Shown: positions 10,901-22,773 of the stretch, piece after piece
How positions within the stretch are numbered: the stretch's first letter is position 1
Layout of the letters: each line of letters starts with the position of its first letter
Assembly: GCF_932526225.1 (NCBI RefSeq)
Contig: NC_064034.1
Span: 21,915,747 to 21,972,001 of the forward strand
Reading direction: 5' to 3'
Length of the DNA stretch: 56,255 nt
Origin: Nematostella vectensis
Taxonomy: Eukaryota > Cnidaria > Anthozoa > Actiniaria > Edwardsiidae
Program-made: the position numbers and the translations under genes
The notes under the pieces: generated by a model
The model's database searches: none
What the model saw: the letters and a program-made list of their open reading frames with translations, nothing else
What the model was told of the DNA's origin: nothing

Positions 10901-13900
10901 AAACGGGCCTACAGTGGTACATACATCAAACGGGCCTACAGTGGTACATCCATCAAACGGGCCTACAGTGGTACACCCATCAAACGGGCCTACAGTGGTA
11001 CATCCATCAAACGGGCCTACAGTGGTACATCCATCAAACGGGCCTACAGTGGTACATACATCAAACGGGCTAACAGTGGTACATCCATCAAACGGGCCTA
11101 CAGTGGTACATCCATCAAACGGGCCTACAGTGGTACATACATCAAACGGGCCTACAGTGGTACATCCATCAAACGGGGCTACAGTGGTACATCCATCAAA
11201 CGGGCCTACAGTGGTACACCCATCAAACGGGCCTACAGTGGTACACCCATCAAACGGGCCTACAGTGATACATACATCAAACGGGCCTACAGTGGTACAT
11301 ACATCAAACGGGCATACAGTGATACATACATCAAACGGGCTTACAGTGGTACATCCATCAAACGGGCCTACAGTGGTACATCCATCAAACGGGCCTACAG
11401 TGGTACATACATCAAACGGGCCTACAGTGGTACATACATCAAACGGGCCTACAGTGGTACATACATCAAACGGGCCTACAGTGGTACATACATCAAACGG
11501 GCCTACAGTGGTACACCCATCAAACGGGCCTACAGTGGTACATCCATCAAACGGGCCTACAGTGATACATACATCAAACGGGCCTACAGTGGTACATCCA
11601 TCAAACGGGCCTACAGTGGTACACCCATCAAACGGGCCTACAATGATACATACATCAAACGGGCCTACAGTGATACATACATCAAACGGGCCTACAGTGG
11701 TACATACATCAAACGGGCCTACAGTGGCAGTGGTACATACATCAAACGGGCTTACAGTGGTACATCCATCAAACGGGCCTACAGTGGTACATACATCAAA
11801 CGGGCATACAGTGATACATACATCAAACGGGCTTACAGTGGTACATACATCAAACGGGCCTACAGTGGTACATCCATCAAACGGGCCTACAGTGGTACAT
11901 CCATCAAACGGGCTTACAGTGGTACATCCATCAAACGGGCCTACAGTGGTACATACATCAAACGGGCCTACAGTAATACATACATCAAACGGGCTTACAG
12001 TGGTACATCCATCAAACGGGCCTACAGTGATACATCCATCAAACGGGCCTACAGTGGTACATACATCAAACGGGCCTACAGTGGTACATCCATCAAACGG
12101 GCCTACAGTGGTACATCCATCAAACGGGCCTACAGTGGTACATACATCAAACGGGCCTACAGTGGTACATCCATCAAACGGGCCTACAGTGGTACATCCA
12201 TCAAACGGGCCTACAGTGGTACATACATCAAACGGGCCAACAGTGGTACATACATCAAACGGGCCTACAGTGGTACACCCATCAAACGGGCCTACAGTGG
12301 TACATCCATCAAACGGGCCTACAGTGGTACATATATCAAACGGGCCTACTGTGGTACACCCATCAAACGGGCCTACAGTGGTACATACATCAAACGGGCC
12401 AACAGTGGTACATACATCAAACGGGCTTACAGTGGTACATACATCAAACGGGCCTGCAGTGGTACATCCATCAAACGGGCCTACAGTGGTACATACATCA
12501 AACGGGCCTACAGTGGTACATACATCAAACGGGCCTACAGTGGTACATCCATCAAACGGGCCTACAGTGGTACATCCATCAAACGGGCCTGCAGTGGTAC
12601 ATCCATCAAACGGGCCTACAGTGGTACATCCATCAAACGGGCCTACAGTGGTACATACATCAAACGGGCCTACAGTGATACATACATCAAACGGGCATAC
12701 AGTGATACATACATCAAACGGGCCTACAGTGGTACATCCATCAAACGGGCCTACAGTGGTACATCCATCAAACGGGCCTACAGTGGTACATACATCAAAC
12801 GGGCCTACAGTGGTACATACATCAAACGGGCCTGCAGTGGTACACACATCAAACGCGCCTACAGTGATACATACATCAAACGGGCCTACAGTGGTACATA
12901 CATCAAACGGGCATACAGTGATACATACATCAAACGGGCTTACAGTGGTACATCCATCAAACGGGCCTACAGTGGTACATCCATCAAACGGGCCTACAGT
13001 GGTACATACATCAAACGGGCCTACAGTGGTACATCCATCAAACGGGCCTACAGTGGTACATCCATCAAACGGGCCTACAGTGGTACATCCATCAAACGGG
13101 CCAACAGTGGTACATACATCAAACGGGCCTACAGTGGTACATACATCAAACGGGCCTACAGTGGTACATCCATCAAACGGGCCTACAGTGATACATACAT
13201 CAAACGGGCCTACAGTGGTACATCCATCAAACGGGCCTACAGTGGTACATCCATCAAACGGGCCTACAGTGGTACACCCATCAAACGGGCCTACAGTGAT
13301 ACATCCATCAAACGGGCCTACAGTGGTACATCCATCAAACGGGCCTACAGTGGTACATACATCAAACGGGCCTACAGTGATACATACATCAAACGGGCCT
13401 ACAGTGGTACATCCATCAAACGGGCCTACAGTGGTACATACATCAAACGGGCCTACAGTGGTACATACATCAAACGGGCCTACAGTGGTACATCCATCAA
13501 ACGGGCTTACAGTGGTACATCCATCAAACGGGCCTACAGTGGTGCATCCATCAAACGGGCCTACAGTGGTACATCCATCAAACGGGCCTACAGTGGTACA
13601 TCAATCAAACAGGCCTACAGTGGTACATACATCAAACGGGCCTACAGTGGTACATCCATCAAACGGGCCTACAGTGATACATACATCAAACAGGCCTACA
13701 GTGGTACATCCATCAAACAGGCCTACAGTGGTACATCCATCAAACGGGCCTACAGTGGTACATCCATCAAACGGGCCTACAGTGGTGCATACATCAAACG
13801 GGCTTACAGTGGTACATCCATCAAACGGGCCTACAGTGGTACATCCATCAAACGGGCCTACAGTGGTACATACATCAAACGGGCCTACAGTGGTACATAC

Positions 13901-16900
13901 ATCAAACGGGCCTACAGTGGTACATCCATCAAACGGGCCTACAGTGGTACATCCATCAAACGGGCCAACAGTGGTACATACATCAAACGGGCCTACAGTG
14001 GTACATACATCAAACGGGCCTACAGTGGTACGTCCATCAAACGGGCCTACAGTGATACATACATCAAACGGGCCTACAGTGGTACATCCATCAAACGGGC
14101 CTACAGTGGTACACCCATCAAACGGGCCTACAGTGGTACACCCATCAAACGGGCCTACAGTGATACATACATCAAACGGGCCTACAGTGGTACATCCATC
14201 AAACGGGCCTACAGTGGTACATCCATCAAACGGGCCTACAGTGGTACATACATCAAACGGGCTAACAGTGGTACATCCATCAAACGGGCCTACAGTGGTA
14301 CATCCATCAAACGGGCCTACAGTGGTACATACATCAAACGGGCCTACAGTGGTACATCCATCAAACGGGGCTACAGTGGTACATCCATCAAACGGGCCTA
14401 CAGTGGTACACCCATCAAACGGGCCTACAGTGGTACACCCATCAAACGGGCCTACAGTGATACATACATCAAACGGGCCTACAGTGGTACATACATCAAA
14501 CGGGCATACAGTGATACATACATCAAACGGGCTTACAGTGGTACGTCCATCAAACGGGCCTACAGTGGTACATCCATCAAACGGGCCTACAGTGGTACAT
14601 ACATCAAACGGGCCTACAGTGGTACATACATCAAACGGGCCTACAGTGGTACATACATCAAACGGGCCTACAGTGGTACATACATCAAACGGGCCTACAG
14701 TGGTACACCCATCAAACGGGCCTACAGTGGTACATCCATCAAACGGGCCTACAGTGATACATACATCAAACGGGCCTACAGTGGTACATCCATCAAACGG
14801 GCCTACAGTGGTACACCCATCAAACGGGCCTACAATGATACATACATCAAACGGGCCTACAGTGATACATACATCAAACGGGCCTACAGTGGTACATACA
14901 TCAAACGGGCCTACAGTGGCAGTGGTACATACATCAAACGGGCTTACAGTGGTACATCCATCAAACGGGCCTACAGTGGTACATACATCAAACGGGCATA
15001 CAGTGATACATACATCAAACGGGCTTACAGTGGTACATACATCAAACGGGCCTACAGTGGTACATCCATCAAACGGGCCTACAGTGGTACATCCATCAAA
15101 CGGGCTTACAGTGGTACATCCATCAAACGGGCCTACAGTGGTACATACATCAAACGGGCCTACAGTAATACATACATCAAACGGGCTTACAGTGGTACAT
15201 CCATCAAACGGGCCTACAGTGGTACATCCATCAAACGGGCCTACAGTGGTACATACATCAAACGGGCCTACAGTGGTACATCCATCAAACGGGCCTACAG
15301 TGGTACATCCATCAAACGGGCCTACAGTGGTACATACATCAAACGGGCCTACAGTGGTACATCCATCAAACGGGCCTACAGTGGTACATCCATCAAACGG
15401 GCCTACAGTGGTACATACATCAAACGGGCCAACAGTGGTACATACATCAAACGGGCCAACAGTGGTACACCCATCAAACGGGCCTACAGTGGTACATCCA
15501 TCAAACGGGCCTACAGTGGTACATATATCAAACGGGCCTACAGTGGTACACCCATCAAACGGGCCTACAGTGGTACATACATCAAACGGGCCTACAGTGG
15601 CAGTGGTACATACATCAAACGGGCTTACAGTGGTACATCCATCAAACGGGCCTACAGTGGTACATACATCAAACGGGCATACAGTGATACATACATCAAA
15701 CGGGCTTACAGTGGTACATACATCAAACGGGCCTACAGTGGTACATCCATCAAACGGGCCTACAGTGGTACATCCATCAAACGGGCTTACAGTGGTACAT
15801 CCATCAAACGGGCCTACAGTGGTACATACATCAAACGGGCCTACAGTAATACATACATCAAACGGGCTTACAGTGGTACATCCATCAAACGGGCCTACAG
15901 TGGTACATCCATCAAACGGGCCTACAGTGGTACATACATCAAACGGGCCTACAGTGGTACATCCATCAAACGGGCCTACAGTGGTACATCCATCAAACGG
16001 GCCTACAGTGGTACATACATCAAACGGGCCTACAGTGGTACATCCATCAAACGGGCCTACAGTGGTACATCCATCAAACGGGCCTACAGTGGTACATACA
16101 TCAAACGGGCCAACAGTGGTACATACATCAAACGGGCCTACAGTGGTACACCCATCAAACGGGCCTACAGTGGTACATCCATCAAACGGGCCTACAGTGG
16201 TACATATATCAAACGGGCCTACAGTGGTACACCCATCAAACGGGCCTACAGTGGTACATACATCAAACGGGCCAACAGTGGTACATACATCAAACGGGCT
16301 TACAGTGGTACATCCATCAAACGGGCCTGCAGTGGTACATCCATCAAACGGGCCTACAGTGGTACATCCATCAAACGGGCCTACAGTGGTACATCCATCA
16401 AACGGGCCTACAGTGGTACATCCATCAAACGGGCCAACAGTGGTACATACATCAAACGGGCCTACAGTGGTACATACATCAAACGGGCCTACAGTGGTAC
16501 ATCCATCAAACGGGCCTACAGTGATACATACATCAAACGGGCCTACAGTGGTACATCCATCAAACGGGCCTACAGTGGTACATCCATCAAACGGGCCTAC
16601 AGTGGTACACCCATCAAACGGGCCTACAGTGATACATCCATCAAACGGGCCTACAGTGGTACATCCATCAAACGGGCCTACAGTGGTACATACATCAAAC
16701 GGGCCTACAGTGATACATACATCAAACGGGCCTACAGTGGTACATCCATCAAACGGGCCTACAGTGGTACATACATCAAACGGGCCTACAGTGGTACATA
16801 CATCAAACGGGCCTACAGTGGTACATCCATCAAACGGGCTTACAGTGGTACATCCATCAAACGGGCCTACAGTGGTGCATCCATCAAACGGGCCTACAGT

Positions 16901-17400
16901 GGTACATCCATCAAACGGGCCTACAGTGGTACATCCATCAAACAGGCCTACAGTGGTACATACATCAAACGGGCCTACAGTGGTACATCCATCAAACGGG
17001 CCTACAGTGATACATACATCAAACAGGCCTACAGTGCTACATCCATCAAACAGGCCTACAGTGGTACATCCATCAAACGGGCCTACAGTGGTACATCCAT
17101 CAAACGGGCCTACAGTGGTGCATACATCAAACGGGCCTACAGTGATACATACATCAAACGGGCTTACAGTGGTACATCCATCAAACGGGCCTACAGTGGT
17201 ACATCCATCAAACGGGCCTACAGTGGTACATACATCAAACGGGCCTACAGTGGTACATACATCAAACGGGCCTACAGTGGTACATCCATCAAACGGGCCT
17301 ACAGTGGTACATCCATCAAACGGGCCAACAGTGGTACATACATCAAACGGGCCTACAGTGGTACATACATCCAACGGGCCTACAGTGGTACGTCCATCAA
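7951..17400. repeat. Higher-order repeat of the minisatellite, ~3.2 kb, three copies
   Basis: Private variants recur in the same order at fixed spacing. CAAACGGGGC is at 7,951, 11,170 and 14,362. ACAATGATAC is at 8,421, 11,640 and 14,832. The CAGTGG insertion is at 8,503, 11,722 and 14,914. Spacings are 3,219 and 3,192 bp, i.e. 119 and 118 units plus the 6-bp insertion. A rarer CAAACGCGCC variant is at 9,601 and 12,847 (3,246 bp). Inside copy three a 681-bp block (25 units plus 6 bp) is tandemly duplicated: markers at 14,914/15,595, 14,994/15,675 and 15,521/16,202. Outer limits are approximate. Confidence 0.9.
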
Positions 17401-17584
17401 ACGGGCCTACAGTGATACATACATCAAACGGGCCTACAGTGGTACATCCATCAAACGGGCCTACAGTGGTACATCCATCAAACGGGCCTACAGTGGTACA
17501 CCCATCAAACGGGCCTACAGTGGTACATCCATCAAACGGGCCTACAGTGGTACATCCATCAAACGGGCCTACAGTGGTACATAC

Positions 17585-19700
17585 ATGAAACGGGCCTACA
17601 GTGGTGCATCCATCAAACGGGCCTACAGTGGTACATCCATCAAACGGGCCTACAGTGGTACATCCATCAAACAGGCCTACAGTGGTACATACATCAAACG
17701 GGCCTACAGTGGTACATCCATCAAACGGGCCTACAGTGATACATACATCAAACAGGCCTACAGTGGTACATCCATCAAACAGGCCTACAGTGGTACATCC
17801 ATCAAACGGGCCTACAGTGGTACATCCATCAAACGGGCCTACAGTGGTACATACATCAAACGGGCCTACAGTGGTACATACATCAAACGGGCCTATAGTG
17901 ATACATCCATCAAACAGGCCTACAGTGGTACATCCATCAAACAGGCCTACAGTGGTACATCCATCAAACGGGCCGACAGTGGTACATCCATCAAACAGGC
18001 CTACAGTGGTACATCCATCAAACGGGCCTACAGTGGTACATACATCAAACGGGCCTACAGTGGTACATACATCAAACGGGCCTACAGTGGTACATCCATC
18101 AAACAGGCCTACAGTGGTACATCCATCAAACGGGCCTACAGTGGTACATCCATCAAACGGGCCTACAGTGGTACATACATCAAACGGGCCTACAGTGGTA
18201 CATACATCAAACGGGCCTACAGTGGTAAATCCATCAAACAGGCCTGCAGTGGTACATCCATCAAACGGGCCTACAGTGGTACATCCATCAAACGGGCCTA
18301 CAGTGGTACATACATCAAACGGGCCTACAGTGGTACATCCATCAAACGGGCCTACAGTGGTACATCCATCAAACGGGCCTACAGTGGTACATCCATCAAA
18401 CGGGCCAACAGTGGTACATACATCAAACGGGCCTACAGTGGTACGTCCATCAAACGGGCCTACAGTGATACATACATCAAACGGGCCTACAGTGGTACAT
18501 CCATCAAACGGGCCTACAGTGGTACATCCATCAAACGGGCCTACAGTGGTACACCCATCAAACGGGCCTACAGTGGTACATCCATCAAACGGGCCTACAG
18601 TGGTACATCCATCAAACGGGCCTACAGTGGTACATACATGAAACGGGCCTACAGTGGTGCATCCATCAAACGGGCCTACAGTGGTACATCCATCAAACGG
18701 GCCTACAGTGGTACATCCATCAAACAGGCCTACAGTGGTACATACATCAAACGGGCCTACAGTGGTACATCCATCAAACGGGCCTACAGTGATACATACA
18801 TCAAACAGGCCTACAGTGGTACATCCATCAAACAGGCCTACAGTGGTACATCCATCAAACGGGCCTACAGTGGTACATCCATCAAACGGGCCTACAGTGG
18901 TACATACATCAAACGGGCCTACAGTGGTACATACATCAAACGGGCCTACAGTGGTACATCCATCAAACGGGCCTACAGTGGTACATCCATCAAACAGGCC
19001 TACAGTGGTACATCCATCAAACGGGCCTACAGTGGTACATACATCAAACAGGCCTACAGTGGTACATCCATCAAACGGGCCTACAGTGGTACATCCATCA
19101 AACAGGCCTACAGTGGTACATCCATCAAACGGGCCTACAGTGGTACATACATCAAACGGGCCTACAGTGGTACATACATCAAACGGGCCTACAGTGGTAC
19201 ATCCATCAAACAGGCCTACAGTGGTACATCCATCAAACGGGCCTACAGTGGTACATCCATCAAACGGGCCTACAGTGGTACATACATCAAACGGGCCTAC
19301 AGTGGTACATACATCAAACGGGCCTACAGTGGTAAATCCATCAAACAGGCCTGCAGTGGTACATCCATCAAACGGGCCTACAGTGGTACATCCATCAAAC
19401 GGGCCTACAGTGGTACATACATCAAACGGGCCTACAGTGGTACATACATCAAACGGGCCTACAGTGGTACATCCATCAAACAGGCCTACAGTGGTACATC
19501 CATCAAACGGGCCTACAGTGGTACATCCATCAAACAGGCCTACAGTGGTACATCCATCAAACGGGCCTACAGTGGTACATCCATCAAACGGGCCTACAGT
19601 GGTACATACATCAAACGGGCCTACAGTGGTACATACATCAAACGGGCCTACAGTGGTACACCCATCAAACGGGCCTACAGTGGTACATCCATCAAACGGG
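17585..19700. repeat. Distal 1,053-bp higher-order repeat, about two copies
   Basis: The rare variant ATGAAACGGG (C to G in the unit) occurs only at 17,585 and 18,638, exactly 39 units (1,053 bp) apart. It is followed by the same variant series. GGTAAATCC occurs at 18,224 and 19,331 (41 units apart), so the second copy has gained two units. This block is enriched in the CAGG variant of the CpG position compared with the rest of the array. Confidence 0.85.
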
Positions 19701-19784
19701 CCTACAGTGGTACATACATCAAACGGGCCTACAGTGGTACATCCATCAAACGGGCCTACAGTGGTACATCCATCAAACGGGCCT

Positions 19785-20147
19785 AGATCAGCACCTCCAT
19801 CCAGCAGCAGTTTTTATTAAGCTGACAACGCTAGCTAGTCTCCAGATATCAATTTGTAGCTGGGTTAATAATAATATTAATAATAAACCAGTACCGTATT
19901 ACCCATTTAGCTGCCAACATCTCACAAACGGTCATCTTTCGGATGGTCGCTTGAGAGAGGTACAACTATATTTATACATACTTCCAATTAGTTGTTTGTT
20001 AGTGAACTTAGCATTCAAAAATGTTTTAAAGTTTCAGTCATCTTTTAATTTTCAATCATGTAAGGTTAAAGGTTTAAAAACGTTTAACATCTATTTATCC
20101 ATCATTTTCTCATGTTTTGTTTTATATATTTATAATTCAAATCTTAC
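19785..20147. other. Unique intron flank between minisatellite and LamG exon
   Basis: AT-rich unique sequence. It contains the donor of the LamG exon on the minus strand (GTAAGA at 20,147 downward) and a short (AAT)n-like tract near 19,867-19,887. No gene is seen. Confidence 0.5.
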
Positions 20148-20761
20148 TGAGTTGAGACTGGAAAACCTTCTTAACCTCCTGCTCCTCCAAAGATCTACTC
20201 CAGATCATGACGTCATCATAGGACGCAGTCCCTTGCAAACGTATAGAGTGAGTGGGCCTGGGTCGGGCAGGCCTTGATTCATGTGAGGGTAGCACGCGTG
20301 AAGGCTCCATCAACCCATTTCGATACACCTTCAACCCATGCTGAGAGCTCCAATCTACGGTGATATGTGACCAGCTATTAGGTGTTTGTCGGAGCAATGC
20401 CTCGAAGGCGGTTGTATCGTTGATAACGCGAACGATGATTTTCCCGCTAGGGATTCGGGCGACCTCAAAATGGCGCCGATTATTTGAGCGAATGTACGAA
20501 TGTGTCACGTACGAAAAAGTTTTGAACCAGAATGCTAAGGTTGTCCCCTTGAAGCATGTCCAGGGTTCGTGGAAACATGATGTTGAGATGCCCTTAAGGA
20601 GGACGGAGGAGGCAGTTCCATTTATGCTCAAGTGACCGTTGTCTTTAAGTGAGCTTTTTATGGAAATGTAGCTCGTGTTGCCATGCAGTGTTGCGTTAGT
20701 GCGAGAGATTGAGTCTGAGTAGTCATACAAGCTGTCGAAGCGCCAGTAATGAGCCATTGAC
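20148..20761 (-). CDS. Adhesion GPCR exon: concanavalin/LamG-like domain
   Basis: This single 614-bp exon encodes a whole LamG-like (laminin G/pentraxin-type jelly-roll) domain of 204 residues. Visible landmarks are AHYWRFDSL at the start, a TCFKGTTLAFWFKT strand near residue 68-81 with paired cysteines (SCFHEPWTC), SHITVDW near 131, KVYRNG near 144 and YDDVMIWSRSL near 181-191. The jelly-roll ending in DD..IWSR.L is characteristic. Acceptor CCTACAG, donor GTAAGA. The trailing A joins the AT of the FN3-1 exon (Asn). It needs two bases from upstream, so it cannot be spliced directly to the signal-peptide exon. The domain probably binds a glycan or protein ligand; which one cannot be said. Confidence 0.88.
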
Positions 20762-22160
20762 CTGTAGGCTTCTGTTGGGAGTTCAATATAAAGTTGTCAT
20801 GGAATTACAATGTAAAATAGTATAAATAACTGGCTCTGTTGGAAGAATTTGTACTGGGAAGGGCATAACAAGCAGAAAATCGCTGGTTTTCAGCGCGAGA
20901 GTTTAGTTAGATTCCCCCTTCATTCACCAGAAAATACGAAATGCTCTGACGTTGTCTGTACTTGTTAACAAATAGAAATAAGGAAGAGTTTTAGCTATGG
21001 AACTTTTTTAGACATTACATTTAGAATCTTGAGCACTATGTCATCGCGACAGCATAATGACTTAGCTTTAATGTATGACTAGGCTATTATACGATCATCA
21101 AATAGCACGCATCTCGGAAGGTATTCAACGCATTTCCATAAGTCTACGCCTTACCCCCACATTTGGTGGGAAGGTTATCAATAACATCTGATCGGATAAA
21201 ATTGTGTGGATTCATTAATTGGTTACGCCCCGGAATTTACTATTTCCAACAGTATGACACTATGACTTAAGAAACCACTAGAAGGAAAAGACAGCGAGAC
21301 TGTGGTAGACCATATATGTCGGTTGAATATAATATACCATATATGAAGTACCTACCAATACAATTGTCTCGATTTCTTTTTTTCTGAAAGGCGTACGAAT
21401 AAAAAAATAAACCACGAAACAACAATTCTCGTATCTCTCTGGTAATCCTGACTATTATCAATTTTCGAGTTATTCTGCGCAAGCGCACCATTTGGTTAGC
21501 TCAGGGGCGGATAGGATTTGTTCAGAGAGGTGGGGGGTGTAATAGGGGCTGTAATGTTCCTACATTACGCGCAATACATGAATACGTATACCTTACTTCC
21601 CCTTATTGACCCAGGCTATTTAAGACAGTAATCTACTTTTTATGAATGAGGCAAATACCCTTCCTATTCGGCGAGTGAAGCACTAACACAAAACACTTTG
21701 GTTCGTAAACAATATTTACAAACGGATAAAAAGAACAATCCCTTCCTAAAGGTACTTCAGCTAACACAAAGGAACGCCCACTATGTTGCTACGTCAACTC
21801 GCAAGCTGAGTATGGACCCTTCCCCTTTAAGTATTGACAATACAAATATATTTTATTCGTCGAGGGTATACATAAAACCGGTTAAAGTTGGGTCTCTGTA
21901 AAATGAAGACCGGACCGGACCGGACCTTGGCCTTTTTTAATACACACAGGTATACCAACCTATCAAAATAAATTAAAATTTGTCGAAAAGGAAAAAGGTT
22001 TAAATCATGCTTACATTTTGCGTATTCTCTGAACATATTTTGGGGAGTCCCTATTTCAACTCAACTTCTCGTTTGGTAGACTCGACTTCTTTATAGCGCA
22101 CCTCTATGCTTTCCTTGTATAAGATTATGTGTGTGTCGATGTTGTGTGTGTGGGTTGGGG
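20762..22160. other. Intron upstream of LamG exon
   Basis: No supportable exon. A short run of CCGGA-type pentamers lies at about 21,910-21,930 (GACCGGACCGGACCGGACC). The remaining ORFs are short and show no family motif. Confidence 0.4.
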
Positions 22161-22773
22161 GGATATGCGACAGAGATTTCTTTTTCGTTACGGACTTTGC
22201 GCAAAAGTACAGACTTGCTCGCAGGCTATAAACATCCCTCGCATTAAACAATGTCAATTAGCATTATATCTTTCGTTTAGCGAAAGTATTATTCTACCCC
22301 TCAAACACGGGAAGTAGATCGTCGTCTGTACTGGAGTCAAAAGGCATGTTCATTCAATCTGTCGCGAGCTCCAACTGATTTCGTAACCTTTTTCCAGGCA
22401 GTCTTGTTGGCATTGCGCTGTTGTTGGTCTTGTTATTTCAAGCAAAGTAGCCAACAGAAAGTTACTGTTCTCACGGCAATCTACGAGCGGCTTTTGTTAT
22501 TTTCTTAATACAATGCAGGGAATGAAATAAAGGGTTAATGTTCTAACGGCAAACAACAGTTTCCATTGAGTTAACTGACAGCTCAGTGTTTGGACAGAGT
22601 GATATTTGTTTTCTCTTGCTAGAAAGTAGCGAAGCAGCCCATTTAAAGTCACTATTCTCACGGTAGTTGCCAACTTTCCAGCTACCCATTTTTTAAACTA
22701 CTTCAGTCACCTGGGAGTAAGTCTGTAATTTTGCGCAAAGTCCGTAATAAAAAAGAAACTCTGTCGCATACCG
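22161..22773. mobile_element. Fold-back (MITE-like) element with ~65-bp terminal inverted repeats
   Basis: The left arm (22,161-22,225) has ATGCGACAGAG, then TTACGGACTTTGCGCAAAA, then ACAGACTT. The right arm (22,709-22,773) carries the reverse complement of all three in order, with few differences. The 613-bp interval has no ORF. It contains three loose copies of a phrase ending TTCTCACGGCAA, near 22,461, 22,534 and 22,648. Short length, long inverted ends and no coding are typical of a non-autonomous DNA transposon. I see no clear target-site duplication. It lies in a receptor gene intron. Confidence 0.7.

Larger units (their letters stand above)
5440..19784. repeat. Giant 27-bp minisatellite, about 530 tandem copies
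   Basis: The unit is TCAAACGGGCCTAC plus AGTGGTACAT(A/C)CA, tandemly repeated for 14.3 kb without interruption. Variation is limited to a few positions: A/C in the CATACATC/CATCCATC segment, GGCC/GGCT, GGCC/GGCA, TAC/AAC, GGTA/GATA and CGGG/CAGG. A 6-bp duplication (CAGTGG) occurs four times, near 8,503, 11,722, 14,914 and 15,595. A 1-bp deletion lies near 6,681. Because 27 is nine codons, frames stay open: SNGPTVVHP, IKRAYSGTS and QTGLQWYIH on plus, CTTVGPFDG on minus. The array lies in the intron of the adhesion GPCR gene between LamG and FN3-1. No start context, splice structure or codon-biased substitution suggests that these ORFs are proteins. Confidence 0.97.

Noticed and set aside
5440-19784. 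CRISPR array
   Set aside because: Units are contiguous with no unique spacers, the variation is point-like, and the context is a eukaryotic intron.
5407-19820. Very long ORFs (754, 3,630, 733, 346 and 388 codons on plus; 436, 2,060 and 1,257 on minus) as genes for repetitive proteins
   Set aside because: They are automatic results of a 27-bp period without stops in four frames. They overlap on both strands, begin and end at array edges or single variants, and lie in an intron of a well-supported gene.
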